Source: Acidobacteriota bacterium
GTDB taxonomy: Bacteria; Acidobacteriota; Vicinamibacteria; Vicinamibacterales; JAFNAJ01
Assembly: GCA_017860085.1 (NCBI GenBank)
Contig: JAFNAJ010000117.1
Coordinates: 1 to 14,900, forward strand
Reading direction: 5' to 3'
DNA length: 14,900 nt
Numbering within the stretch: position 1 is the first letter of the stretch; each line of letters begins with the position of its first letter. The notes below the pieces were generated by a model, which searched no databases, had not been told where the DNA came from, and was given only the letters and a program-made list of their open reading frames with translations. Made by a program: the position numbers and the translations under genes. Below are positions 1-7,351 of this stretch, piece after piece.

Positions 1-1
1 G

Positions 2-2401
2 GCGGACGTCCGCATCCAGGCGGCCGACCTGTCGACGATCGAGACGCTGATCGGCGAGTTGTCGCAGCCCGACGAGCAGCGCGTGCTCTACGCGATCGGG
101 GTGCTGGAATCGCTCGACAAGCGCAACCTGATCACCCCGCTGCTGCTCTACCACGAATCCCCCAAGGTCAAGGCGCGGGCGCTGGCCGCGCTCTCCCAGG
201 CGAGCCCGGAGCTGGCCAAGAGCTGGCAGCCACTGGTGCAGCGCCTTCTCTCCGATCCCGACGTCGATGTGCGCGTGGCCGCCATGCAGGCCCTGGCCGC
301 TGTCCGCGAGGAGGACCTCGCCGACCTGGTCAGTCCGTACCTCGATCACCCCGACCCGCGAGTGGTGTCGACCGCGGCCGCGGTGCTGGCTCGCAGCCAG
401 GCTCCTGACAACGTCGCCCGCGCCGAGGCCGCCATCGCAAAACTGGCCGGAGAGACACACGACGCGGGCGCGGCGGGTCGTCGCGAGGCGGCGGCAGCCA
501 TCCGGCAGATCCGGAGCGACCGCTTCAACGCGCTTCTCATCCCGCTGCTGTACGACGACGACCCCGGGGTGGCCGAGGAGGCAATGCGGAGCGTACAAGA
601 GCTCGGCACGGCCAACTACATTTTCGTACCCACACTGGTCTCGCTGCTGGGCAACCGGAGGCTGAAGCGCGCGGCGCGCGAGGTCCTCGTCAGGTACGGC
701 GAGGACGTCGTCGACTCGCTCGCGTACTTCCTGCGCGATCCGGACGAGGGCATCTGGGTTCGGCGCCACCTGCCGGCCACGCTGGCCCGCATTCCGTGCC
801 AGCGCACCCTCGACGCCTTGGTGGGTGCGATCGCGACGGAAACCGACGGGTTCGTCCGGTACAAGCTGGTCACGGCCATCGACCGCGTGCTGGAGGAGGC
901 ACCGTCGCTGACGTTCGATCGCAAGCCCATCGAGACGCTGACGCTGCGCGACAGCCGTCGCTACTTCGAGTGCCTGAGCTATCACCACAACCTCTTCGCG
1001 CGTGAGAAGGTGGACGCGTCGGCCCTGCTCGCCCGCGTCCTCTCCGAGAAGATGTCGCGGGTCAGCGAGCGGCTGTGGCTGCTGCTGGGCCTGCAGTACC
1101 CGCGGAAGGATGTGGCCGCGGCGCGCTGGGCGATCGAGCGCGGCGATGTCAAGGCACGATCCGCGGGGCTCGAGTACCTCGACAACGTGATCGCCGGCCC
1201 GTTCCGCAAGCAGTTGCTGCCGATCTTCGAAGACATGCCGGCCGAAGAGCGCGTCAGCAAGGCCAACTCGGTGCTCGGCACGCGGCCGCGCGGCGTCGAG
1301 GAGACCCTGCTGGCGCTCATCAACGACACCGACGAGATCGTCGCGGCCGCGGCCATCCACCTGGCGGCACGACTGCAGCTGTGGGGCCTGGCCGACGACA
1401 TCGAGCACGTGCTCGCCCACCGCGACGTGCGCGATTTCTTCGTGTTCGAATCGGCCTCCTGGGCCCTGGCCGAGCACCGCATGCCGGCCGAGCGCCGGCG
1501 CGATCTCTGGCTCGAGAACCTCCCGGCCATCGAGGTGGCCGAACGCCTGTCGCAGTCGCCGCTCTTCTCCCGCACGTCGGTGGACGAGCTGTGCCGCCTC
1601 GCCGGCAGTGGCAAGCAGGTTCGCTACGAGAGCGGCCGCGTGCTCTACTCGGCCGGCGTTCGTGCCGACACGATTCAGTTCCTGCTCGACGGTTTGATCG
1701 AGGCCACCGAGGAGGGCCAGACGGGGCAGCTGGCTCCCCCGGCTGCCCTGGCGTTCGACGAGGTGGTGCGCGGCGTTCCGCTGGCAGCGACGCTGCGGAC
1801 GAGCGACAAGAGCGTCTGCCTGTCGCTGACGCTCGAGGAAACGCGGACGCTCTTCGCCGAGAGCACCGACCTCGTCCGCGGGCTGTTTGCCACGCTCCTC
1901 GAGCACCCGGCGTTTGCGGGCCGTCGCGTCCTCGTGCATGGCCAGGATGGGGCCGAGCTGGCGCGCTTCACCGCCGAGGGCATCAAGCCGGTGGAGAAGG
2001 TGCTGGCGCTGCAGCGCGTCGACTTGTTCCGTCGGTTCCCGACCACCGAACTGCTCGAGCTGGCCAACGTGGCGCGCGCCTTGCCACTCAAGCAGGACGC
2101 GTCACTGTTTGGCGAAGGCGATGCGCCGGCGATGTACTTCGTCCTCGATGGCGAGATCGCGCTCATGGAGGCCACGAGCCCACCCGTGTCGGCCGCCGCG
2201 GGCGACGCGATCGGGCTGGTCGAGACGTTGGCCGGCGTTCCGCTCGGACGCACCGCTCGGGTCGCCCGTACCGGGTGGGCCCTGAAGGTGACACACGAAG
2301 ATCTGTTCGACCTGCTGGGCCATCAGCCGGATCTTCTGCGGCACCTGTTCGGCGCACTGCTCGGCGCCCGCCGCGAAGTGGGGGAAGAGGCGAAGGCCTG
2401 A
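2..2401 (+). CDS. HEAT-repeat protein with two cNMP-binding-like domains (5' partial)
   Basis: The frame is open to the left edge, so the TTG at 59 is not the real start and the N-terminus lies outside the window. About 799 residues are visible. Nt 2 to ~1500 encode alpha-helical HEAT-type repeats, with recurring patterns such as SDPDVDVRVAAMQAL and DDDPGVAEEAM. Nt ~1537-1920 and ~1993-2370 encode two Crp/cNMP-binding-like beta-roll domains; YFVLDGEIALME in the second is typical. Both phosphate-binding cassettes look degenerate: the usual FGE reads IGL in the second, although an Arg (GRTARV) is kept, so nucleotide binding is doubtful. No membrane segment is visible. From memory of similar proteins in Acidobacteriota, this layout often follows an N-terminal MFS/ATP:ADP-translocase-like (Npt1/Npt2) domain. 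That is an inference, since the N-terminus is missing. The stop faces the smpB stop with 4 bp between. Confidence 0.8.
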   Translation, partial: ADVRIQAADLSTIETLIGELSQPDEQRVLYAIGVLESLDKRNLITPLLLYHESPKVKARALAALSQASPELAKSWQPLVQRLLSDPDVDVRVAAMQALAAVREEDLADLVSPYLDHPDPRVVSTAAAVLARSQAPDNVARAEAAIAKLAGETHDAGAAGRREAAAAIRQIRSDRFNALLIPLLYDDDPGVAEEAMRSVQELGTANYIFVPTLVSLLGNRRLKRAAREVLVRYGEDVVDSLAYFLRDPDEGIWVRRHLPATLARIPCQRTLDALVGAIATETDGFVRYKLVTAIDRVLEEAPSLTFDRKPIETLTLRDSRRYFECLSYHHNLFAREKVDASALLARVLSEKMSRVSERLWLLLGLQYPRKDVAAARWAIERGDVKARSAGLEYLDNVIAGPFRKQLLPIFEDMPAEERVSKANSVLGTRPRGVEETLLALINDTDEIVAAAAIHLAARLQLWGLADDIEHVLAHRDVRDFFVFESASWALAEHRMPAERRRDLWLENLPAIEVAERLSQSPLFSRTSVDELCRLAGSGKQVRYESGRVLYSAGVRADTIQFLLDGLIEATEEGQTGQLAPPAALAFDEVVRGVPLAATLRTSDKSVCLSLTLEETRTLFAESTDLVRGLFATLLEHPAFAGRRVLVHGQDGAELARFTAEGIKPVEKVLALQRVDLFRRFPTTELLELANVARALPLKQDASLFGEGDAPAMYFVLDGEIALMEATSPPVSAAAGDAIGLVETLAGVPLGRTARVARTGWALKVTHEDLFDLLGHQPDLLRHLFGALLGARREVGEEAKA

Positions 2402-2405
2402 CGTC

Positions 2406-2882
2406 CTACGCCTGTCGCGACTTCACCGCGGCACGCGTTTCGCGGTCGATCTCGCGTCGCCGGATGGTCTCTCGCTTGTCATGGGCCTGCTTGCCGCGCG
2501 CGACGCTCACGGCCACCTTGATGCGTCCCTGCTTCAGGTACATGCGGACGGGCACGAGCGTCATGCCTCGCTCGATGACCTTGCCGATCAGCTTGCGGAT
2601 CTCGGCCCGGTGCAGGAGGAGCTTCTTCGGCCGGGTCGGCTCGTGGTGCGCGTACCCGCGATGGCTGTACGGGCTGATGTGCACCCCGTAGAGGAAGAGC
2701 TCGCCATTCTCGATCCGCCCGTAGCTGTCGCGCAGGTTGACGCGACCTTCGCGGGCCGCCTTGACCTCGGTGCCGAGCAGCACGATCCCAGCCTCGAAGG
2801 TCTCGAGCAGGTGGAAGTCGTGCCGGGCCTTCCGGTTGTCCGCGATGACGCGGTCGGGCGACCGCTCGGCCTTCTCAGCCAT
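2406..2882 (-). CDS. smpB: SsrA-binding protein SmpB
   Basis: 158 residues, the usual SmpB length. SmpB binds tmRNA (SsrA), carries it to stalled ribosomes, and so allows trans-translation: ribosome rescue and tagging of the unfinished protein. Family signatures are clear: NRKARHDFHLLETFEAGIVL near residues 16-35, GTEVKAAREGRVNLRDSY near 37-54, and the basic C-terminal tail GKQAHDKRETIRRREIDRE that becomes helical in the ribosomal mRNA channel. The ATG at 2882 lies inside the end of pdxA (8-bp overlap), which implies translational coupling as the last gene of the holB-ricT-pdxA-smpB run. No tmRNA gene (ssrA) is seen in this window. The identification is secure. Confidence 0.97.
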   Translation of the reverse strand: MAEKAERSPDRVIADNRKARHDFHLLETFEAGIVLLGTEVKAAREGRVNLRDSYGRIENGELFLYGVHISPYSHRGYAHHEPTRPKKLLLHRAEIRKLIGKVIERGMTLVPVRMYLKQGRIKVAVSVARGKQAHDKRETIRRREIDRETRAAVKSRQA

Positions 2883-3780
2883 GCGTGGCTCCCGCCGGAG
2901 GCCGCGACGCCGCCAGGCGTGCCGCCAGGCGGACGGCCTCGACCATGCTGGTGTGGTCCGCCCGGCCCGTCCCGGCGATGTCGAACGCCGTGCCGTGGTC
3001 GACCGACGTGCGCACGATCGGCAGCCCGAGCGTCACGTTGACCGAGGTCCCGAACGCCAGCAGCTTGACCGGGATCAGCCCCTGGTCGTGGTAGCAGGCG
3101 ATCACCGCGTCGTACTCGCCGCGCACCGCCTTGACGAACACGGTGTCCGCGGGCCAGGGCCCCGTCACCTCGAGTCCGCGGGCTCGGCATCGCTCGATCG
3201 TCGGACGGAGCATCTCGTCGTCTTCCGTCCCCATCAGCCCGTGCTCACCTGCGTGGGGGTTGAGGGCGGCGACCGCCAGCCGGGGGCGCGCGATGCCGAA
3301 CCGGGGCAACGACTCGGCCGTCAACTCGATCGCGTCGGTCAGCACCTGCGGCGTCAGCACGCGCGGCACGTGACGCAGCGCGACGTGCACGGTCGCCAGC
3401 ACGACCAGGAGCCGCGGCGAGTAGAACATCATGGCCACGCGCGGCGCCCCGCACAGGTGGCCGAGCAGATCGGTGTGCCCCTTCCAGGGAAGCCCGGCCA
3501 GGGCGAAGGCCTCCTTGCTGATCGGCGCGGTGACGATGCCGCTGATGCGCCCAGCCCGGGCATCGGTGGCTGCCCCGACGATGGCTTCGTACGCCGCGCG
3601 ACCGGCGGCGGCCGACACCACGCCGGGCGCGAAGCCGGCGCGGGCGTCCGGCGACGCCGGTCCGTAGAGCACCGGCTCACACACCGACCGCACCCGCTCG
3701 TCGGCAGCGGCTCGGATCGCGATCTCGGGACCGATCCCGGCCGGGTCGCCGACGGTGAGGCCAATGCGAGGCAGCGACAT
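2875..3780 (-). CDS. pdxA: 4-hydroxythreonine-4-phosphate dehydrogenase PdxA
   Basis: 301 residues, a little shorter than the ~330 of E. coli PdxA. The enzyme oxidises 4-phosphohydroxy-L-threonine with NAD(P) in the DXP-dependent pathway to pyridoxal phosphate. The start is the ATG at 3780, because IGLTVGDPAGIGPEI follows at once and an AGGA lies just upstream; an upstream extension to 3927 would run into ricT and has no family similarity. Visible motifs are VTAPISKEAF (83-92), GHTDLLG (101-107) and DHGTAFDIAGTGRAD (261-275). His132, His176 (NPHAGE) and His231 (YHDQG) sit at the spacing of the three metal ligands of E. coli PdxA (166, 211, 266). The gene starts 31 bp after ricT and overlaps smpB by 8 bp. 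Paralogues acting on other hydroxy acids exist, but nothing here suggests one. Confidence 0.93.
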   Translation of the reverse strand: MSLPRIGLTVGDPAGIGPEIAIRAAADERVRSVCEPVLYGPASPDARAGFAPGVVSAAAGRAAYEAIVGAATDARAGRISGIVTAPISKEAFALAGLPWKGHTDLLGHLCGAPRVAMMFYSPRLLVVLATVHVALRHVPRVLTPQVLTDAIELTAESLPRFGIARPRLAVAALNPHAGEHGLMGTEDDEMLRPTIERCRARGLEVTGPWPADTVFVKAVRGEYDAVIACYHDQGLIPVKLLAFGTSVNVTLGLPIVRTSVDHGTAFDIAGTGRADHTSMVEAVRLAARLAASRPPAGATHG

Positions 3781-3811
3781 GGTCCTGGGTGATGAGAGGC
3801 GGCGTGTCGCG

Positions 3812-4582
3812 CTATCGCGGAGGCCAGCTGCGGCAACCGGTTCCGCCGGCGCACCCGCCGCCACAGCGTCCCTCGCAGCCGCTCTCGTGCGCGCACCCTG
3901 CAAACGCCTCGCCCTTGCCCTCGGCAAGCTCGTACCGCAGACAGCACTTGAGCCGTCCGCACAGGCCCGACAGCTTCGACGGGTTGAGGCTCAGGCGCTG
4001 CAGCTTGGCCATCTTGATGGACACAGGCTCGAACGAATGGAGCCAGGTCGTGCAGCAGAGGGGGCGCCCGCACGACCCATACCCGCCGAGCAGCTTCGCC
4101 TCGTCGCGCACCCCGATCTGCCGCATCTCGACCCGGGTTCGGAACTCGGCGGCCAGGTCCCGCACGAGCTCGCGGAAGTCGACGCGCCCCTCGGCGGTGA
4201 AGTAGAACACGATCCGGGAGCCGTCGGGGAACTGCTCGACTCGTGTCAGCTTCATCTGCAGGTTGCGCTCGTGCACTTTGAGCAGGCAGAACTGCAGGGC
4301 AGCCCGTTCTCGCTCCTCACGCGCGAGCCGCGCGCCGAGGTCGTCACGGGTCGCCCGTCGCACGACGCGGAGTATCGCCCGGGGGTCGAGGACACGGCGC
4401 GACACGACGGCCGGCACCGTCCGCACGACGCCGCCAATGATGGGGCCATTCTCACCGTCGACCACCACCTGGTCGCCCGGCAACGGCGGCTCGTCCACCG
4501 CCTGTTCAGGAAGCCGCACTATGTGAACACGCCCCACCGGCGCGAACTTCACGCCGATCAAAGGGCGGGAATCATCCGCCAT
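3812..4582 (-). CDS. ricT: PSP1-domain protein RicT (YaaT-like) with Cys-rich tail
   Basis: 256 residues from ATG 4582, chosen because MADDSRPLIGVKFAP begins the conserved PSP1 fold; upstream codons would run into holB. The PSP1 core is recognised by GSCGRPLCCTTWL (169-181), IKMAKLQRLSLNPSKLSG (189-206) and LCGRLKCCLRYE (207-218). In Bacillus, RicT works with RicA and RicF in an iron-sulfur-containing complex that influences RNase Y-dependent mRNA processing; whether that holds here is unknown. The six core cysteines (171, 176, 177, 208, 213, 214) are the likely metal or cluster ligands. Residues 230-250 add five more Cys in a Gly-rich tail, which is unusual. The holB-ricT order is also found in Bacillus (holB-yaaT), supporting the assignment. 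It lies 40 bp after holB and 31 bp before pdxA. Confidence 0.9.
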   Translation of the reverse strand: MADDSRPLIGVKFAPVGRVHIVRLPEQAVDEPPLPGDQVVVDGENGPIIGGVVRTVPAVVSRRVLDPRAILRVVRRATRDDLGARLAREERERAALQFCLLKVHERNLQMKLTRVEQFPDGSRIVFYFTAEGRVDFRELVRDLAAEFRTRVEMRQIGVRDEAKLLGGYGSCGRPLCCTTWLHSFEPVSIKMAKLQRLSLNPSKLSGLCGRLKCCLRYELAEGKGEAFAGCAHESGCEGRCGGGCAGGTGCRSWPPR

Positions 4583-4622
4583 TGGCGCCGCTCTATCGCG
4601 ATGCGACCGGGGCGAACCCCGC

Positions 4623-5714
4623 CTAGACCTCGAACGCCACCCAGTCGGCCACGGCCTTCTGGCTGACGTTGCGATCCAGTGCGTAGAGCGCCCGGTCGAC
4701 CGCTCGAAACGCGCGGGCCACGCGGTGGCCGTCAAAGGCCGACGCCAACCTCGCCAATGTCGGCGCGAGATCGGCGTTCGCCAGCCACCTCTGGTCCGCG
4801 CGGGAAGAAACGACGGCGAGGTCGCGCAGCAGGGATGCCGTCGCCTGCAGGCGCTCGGTCACATCCACACGAGTCGCGCCTGCTGGACGCTTCCGCGACC
4901 GTCCACCGGGCCTCGCCACGAGCACTTGCGCCGCGTCCAGGCGGTCGGCAGGCGTGCCCGGTCGCGCCAGCCGCGCAAGGAACGCCTCGGCTACCTGCCG
5001 AGGGTCTTCCCGATCGCCTGCCGCGTGCGACAGCGCCGCCGCAATGCTGCCACCCGCGAGGCTTGCGGCGGCCCGGGCTTCGTCGGCCGTGCACGCGCCC
5101 CGCTCGACCAGCCAGTCGGCGATCTCGCGCTCGCTGAGCGGGCCGAAGCGCATCCGCGGACACCTGGAACGGATCGTCGGCAGCAACGCATCGGGCTGCG
5201 ACGTCACGAGCACGAAGCTCGTGCCGGGCGGCGGCTCCTCGAGCGCCTTGAGCAGGGCGTTCTGGGATGCAATCTCGAGCCGCTCGGCCTCGTCGATGAC
5301 GACCACGCGCCGGTGGCCATCGAACGGCCGGTAGCCGCTCGCCGCCAGCACCTCGCGGACGCGGTCGATCTTGATCGATCGGCGGTCGTCCGGCGCCAGC
5401 ACGCGGAGGCAGTCGATGGCCGGCTCCGCTCCCCGCCCGATCCGGTCGAGCGCACGCGCGATGCGCACGCACGACCGGCACGTTCCACACGCGTCGAACG
5501 CAAGGCCTCCACTGACCGACGCGTCGAACAGGCCCGGGCCCGGACGAACCGGGTCGAGGCAGTTGACGGCCCGGGCGAGGGCCACAGCGGTCGTGAACTT
5601 GCCCACGCCCGACGGACCCGCGAAGATCAGGCTGGGTGGAAGCGTTTCCTGCGCCAGCGACCTCGCCAGCAGGGTGATCACGTGCCGATGACCGACGAGG
5701 TTTGCAAACGACAT
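4623..5714 (-). CDS. holB: DNA polymerase III clamp-loader subunit delta'
   Basis: 363 residues. This AAA+ subunit of the replicative clamp loader helps open the beta sliding clamp and place it on DNA. The start is ATG 5714, since SFANLVGHRHVITLL is the typical family beginning; an in-frame ATG at 5738 is an alternative. Visible features are a Walker A GPSGVGKFT (33-41), a zinc-ribbon with C76, C79, C82 and probably C52, a Walker B/DExx region VVVIDEAERL (137-146), sensor-1 region FVLVTSQPD (167-175) and the SRC motif (183-185) supplying the arginine finger. Unlike E. coli delta', the P-loop looks intact, so ATP binding may be possible. A DnaX (gamma/tau) assignment is less likely given the short C-terminus and the ricT neighbour. 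It heads the run holB-ricT-pdxA-smpB. Confidence 0.9.
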   Translation of the reverse strand: MSFANLVGHRHVITLLARSLAQETLPPSLIFAGPSGVGKFTTAVALARAVNCLDPVRPGPGLFDASVSGGLAFDACGTCRSCVRIARALDRIGRGAEPAIDCLRVLAPDDRRSIKIDRVREVLAASGYRPFDGHRRVVVIDEAERLEIASQNALLKALEEPPPGTSFVLVTSQPDALLPTIRSRCPRMRFGPLSEREIADWLVERGACTADEARAAASLAGGSIAAALSHAAGDREDPRQVAEAFLARLARPGTPADRLDAAQVLVARPGGRSRKRPAGATRVDVTERLQATASLLRDLAVVSSRADQRWLANADLAPTLARLASAFDGHRVARAFRAVDRALYALDRNVSQKAVADWVAFEV

Positions 5715-5741
5715 GCAGGCCGCGGCGTGTACGGGCATCGT

Positions 5742-5747
5742 ATCATA
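5742..5747 (-). promoter_or_regulatory. Candidate -10 box for the holB operon
   Basis: On the minus strand TATGAT occupies 5747-5742. Transcription starting about 7 nt downstream would leave a leader of roughly 20 nt before the ATG at 5714. The -35 region is weak: GTGTCG, 18 bp upstream, matches 3 of 6. An ATG at 5738 is only 3 nt after the box, too close for a leaderless start, which favours 5714 as the holB start. Confidence 0.4.
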
Positions 5748-5839
5748 GCGACCTTCGACGCCCCACGACACCGCGGTCGCAGGCGTCGGCATCCACGCAC
5801 TCGCGACGCCGGCCCGTCGACCGCCCGATGCCGGACGCT

Positions 5840-5869
5840 TTGACAGAACGACCTCGAGGCTGCAACCAT
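5840..5869 (+). promoter_or_regulatory. Candidate sigma70-type promoter for the SurA_N-DsbA gene
   Basis: A perfect -35 TTGACA (5840-5845) is followed after 18 bp by AACCAT (5864-5869), a 3/6 match to TATAAT. TG at 5861-5862 gives an extended -10 arrangement (TGn). The predicted transcript would start near 5876, just before the GGAGG at 5878-5882. The weak -10 keeps confidence moderate. The 179-bp spacer 5715-5893 between the divergent genes holds this site, the holB -10 box and nothing else recognised. Confidence 0.4.
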
Positions 5870-5877
5870 GGCCGGTC

Positions 5878-5882
5878 GGAGG
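5878..5882 (+). promoter_or_regulatory. Ribosome binding site deciding the GTG start at 5894
   Basis: GGAGG lies 11 nt before GTG 5894. It is one of the few clear Shine-Dalgarno sequences in the window. It supports the GTG start over upstream in-frame ATGs (5702, 5828), which would add an Arg-rich, low-complexity stretch before the membrane segment. Confidence 0.6.
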
Positions 5883-5893
5883 CCACACACCAC

Positions 5894-6967
5894 GTGACAC
5901 CTTTCTCACTCAAGGCCATCGCCGCGGGCAGCGGGCTCGTGTTCGCGCTCGGCACCGCCGTCTATCTCGGAGGGCCGTGGGCGTCGGGTCGCGCACAGGG
6001 CCGGCAAGTCGTCGCGTCGGGCAGCGAGGCCGTCGTGGCGCGCGTGGATGGCGAGGCCATTACCGCTGCCGAACTCGATCGCCACCTCGGGGTCGAAGCG
6101 GATCGGCTCTTTCAGCAACTCCACGAGATGCGACGGAGTCGACTCGATTCGCTGATCGCCGACCGCCTGGTCGCGCGGGAGGCATCCAAGCGCGGGGTGT
6201 CGGTGGACGAGCTCATGCGAACGGAAGTGCTGTCGAAGGTGGCGCCCGTCACCGATGCCGAGGTCGACGGGTTCTACGAGACCAACCGTGCCCGCCTCCC
6301 GGATCAGCCCACCATCAAGGACCAGATCCGCGCGTTCCTCGGGTCGCAGCGGCTCAATGCGCGCCAGGAGGAGTTCATCGGCTCGCTCCGGGCAGCGGCC
6401 AAGGTGTCGGTGTCTCTGGACGAGCCGCCGCTCATCCGCCACTCGGTCTCCTCCGAGGGAGCCGCGGTCAGGGGGCCGGCCAACGCGCCGGTGACGATCG
6501 TCGAGTTCTCCGACTTCCACTGCCCCTTCTGCCGCCGCGTGCAACCCACGCTCCGCGACGTGCTGGCCCGGTACCCGAACCAGGTGCGTCTCGTGTACCG
6601 CGACCTGCCGCTCGACTCGCTCCACCCGCAGGCTCGCCGCTCCGCCAGAGCGGCGCGATGCGCGGGCGACCAGGGCAAGTTCTGGGAGTACCACGACGCG
6701 CTGTACGAAGGCCCGTCAGACGCATCGGACGCGACGCTCCAGGCCGCTGCCGCGAAGGTGGGCCTCGATGCGTCGGCGTTCTCGAGTTGCCTCGCCAGCG
6801 AGAAGCACGCCGAGGCCGTTGAGCGCGACGTCGAAGAGGCCACCCGGCTGGGTGCCCAGGGCACACCGGCCTTCTTCGTCAACGGTCGGTTCCTCAACGG
6901 AGCCCAGCCCCTTGAGGCCTTCGTGGACATCATCGAAGACGAGCTGAGGCGCGGGGCCCAGCAGTAG
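5894..6967 (+). CDS. Exported SurA_N-DsbA fusion, thioredoxin-fold disulfide oxidoreductase
   Basis: 357 residues from GTG 5894, backed by a GGAGG 11 nt upstream. Residues ~8-26 form a hydrophobic signal or anchor segment, so the rest should lie in the periplasm. Residues ~45-180 resemble the N-terminal chaperone module of SurA-type proteins (VVARVDGEAITAAELDRHL, then RLDSLIADRLVAREASKRG), with no parvulin PPIase domain following. Residues ~190-350 form a DsbA-like (Thioredoxin_4) domain: VTIVEFSDFHCPFCRR with the redox pair C210-P-F-C213, and the cis-Pro loop GTPAFFVNG at 323-331. Additional Cys residues occur in RCAGDQGKF and FSSCLAS. The expected role is thiol-disulfide exchange on exported proteins, with the SurA_N part perhaps holding unfolded clients. 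No DsbB/VKOR partner is visible nearby. Confidence 0.88.
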   Translation: MTPFSLKAIAAGSGLVFALGTAVYLGGPWASGRAQGRQVVASGSEAVVARVDGEAITAAELDRHLGVEADRLFQQLHEMRRSRLDSLIADRLVAREASKRGVSVDELMRTEVLSKVAPVTDAEVDGFYETNRARLPDQPTIKDQIRAFLGSQRLNARQEEFIGSLRAAAKVSVSLDEPPLIRHSVSSEGAAVRGPANAPVTIVEFSDFHCPFCRRVQPTLRDVLARYPNQVRLVYRDLPLDSLHPQARRSARAARCAGDQGKFWEYHDALYEGPSDASDATLQAAAAKVGLDASAFSSCLASEKHAEAVERDVEEATRLGAQGTPAFFVNGRFLNGAQPLEAFVDIIEDELRRGAQQ

Positions 6968-7105
6968 AAACCAGGAGATCTGTCGGTTCCTGGTTCTTCG
7001 GACCTAGTTCCTGGTCCGTCCTTCGTTCCTGGTTCCCGGTTCGCACGTCATGTGCTACGGCTCAGAACCAAGGACCAGGAACCCGTCGCGTGCTGACGCT
7101 CCGGG
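6968..7105. repeat. Heptamer-repeat spacer with inverted arm between convergent genes
   Basis: This 138-bp gene-free spacer is built from degenerate 7-bp units. From 6985 to ~7045 the plus strand reads GGTTCCT-GGTTCTT and, after two variant units, continues with GTTCCTG-GTTCCCG-GTTC (7025-7042). At 7065-7085 the complement appears as GAACCAA-GGACCAG-GAACCCG. The 11-bp stretch GTTCCTGGTCC (7007-7017) is perfectly complementary to 7072-7082, with a 54-nt loop that contains further copies able to pair. An extra half-copy, AAACCAG, follows the upstream stop codon (6968-6974). The spacer separates two convergent genes, so the stem could act as a bidirectional terminator, although no T-tract is present. 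Confidence 0.75.
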
Positions 7106-7351
7106 TCAGCGGCCGGCCTGGGCGCGACGTGCCGCCAGGATGGCCTGGATGAGTTCCTCTGGCACGTCTGCCAGCTCGATGACGTGGTCGCGAGCCGCCT
7201 TGCATGCGTTGATCGTCGCTTCGTAGCTGCGGACGTAAGCAAGGCACGGCGGGCACCGCGACAGGTGGCGCTCGAACTCCGCCTTCGCGTCCGGCTCGAG
7301 GTCATCGGCCGTGTAGTCGAACAGGAAGTCGACCAGTTCTCGACAGGTCAC
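7106..7351 (-). CDS. Zinc-finger anti-sigma factor (small, soluble)
   Basis: 81 residues from GTG 7351. The N-terminal zf-HC2/ZAS signature is complete: C3, then H29-x3-C33-x2-C36 in HLSRCPPC. Such domains bind zinc and clamp a partner ECF sigma factor. There is no transmembrane segment or sensor domain after the finger, so the protein should be cytoplasmic; the C-terminal part (VPEELIQAILAARRAQ) looks helical. The GTG start overlaps the stop of the adjacent sigma-factor frame as GTGA, the classic translational coupling of a sigma/anti-sigma pair. The partner gene upstream is disrupted in this sequence, so this regulator may have lost its target if that lesion is real. Confidence 0.82.
   Translation of the reverse strand: MTCRELVDFLFDYTADDLEPDAKAEFERHLSRCPPCLAYVRSYEATINACKAARDHVIELADVPEELIQAILAARRAQAGR

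Noticed and set aside
1075..2691. Long plus-strand open frame (538 codons) overlapping the HEAT/cNMP gene and smpB
   Set aside because: It is Arg/Gly/Ala/Pro-rich without domain motifs, lies in a second frame of a well-supported gene and runs antisense into smpB. This is typical of high-GC DNA.
3781..3927. Longer PdxA start at 3927
   Set aside because: The extra residues are Arg/Ala-rich, unlike the family, and would overlap the ricT C-terminus. ATG 3780 has an AGGA upstream and begins directly with the conserved fold.
6968..7105. CRISPR array
   Set aside because: The units are 7 bp, degenerate and without unique spacers, and there are no cas genes nearby.
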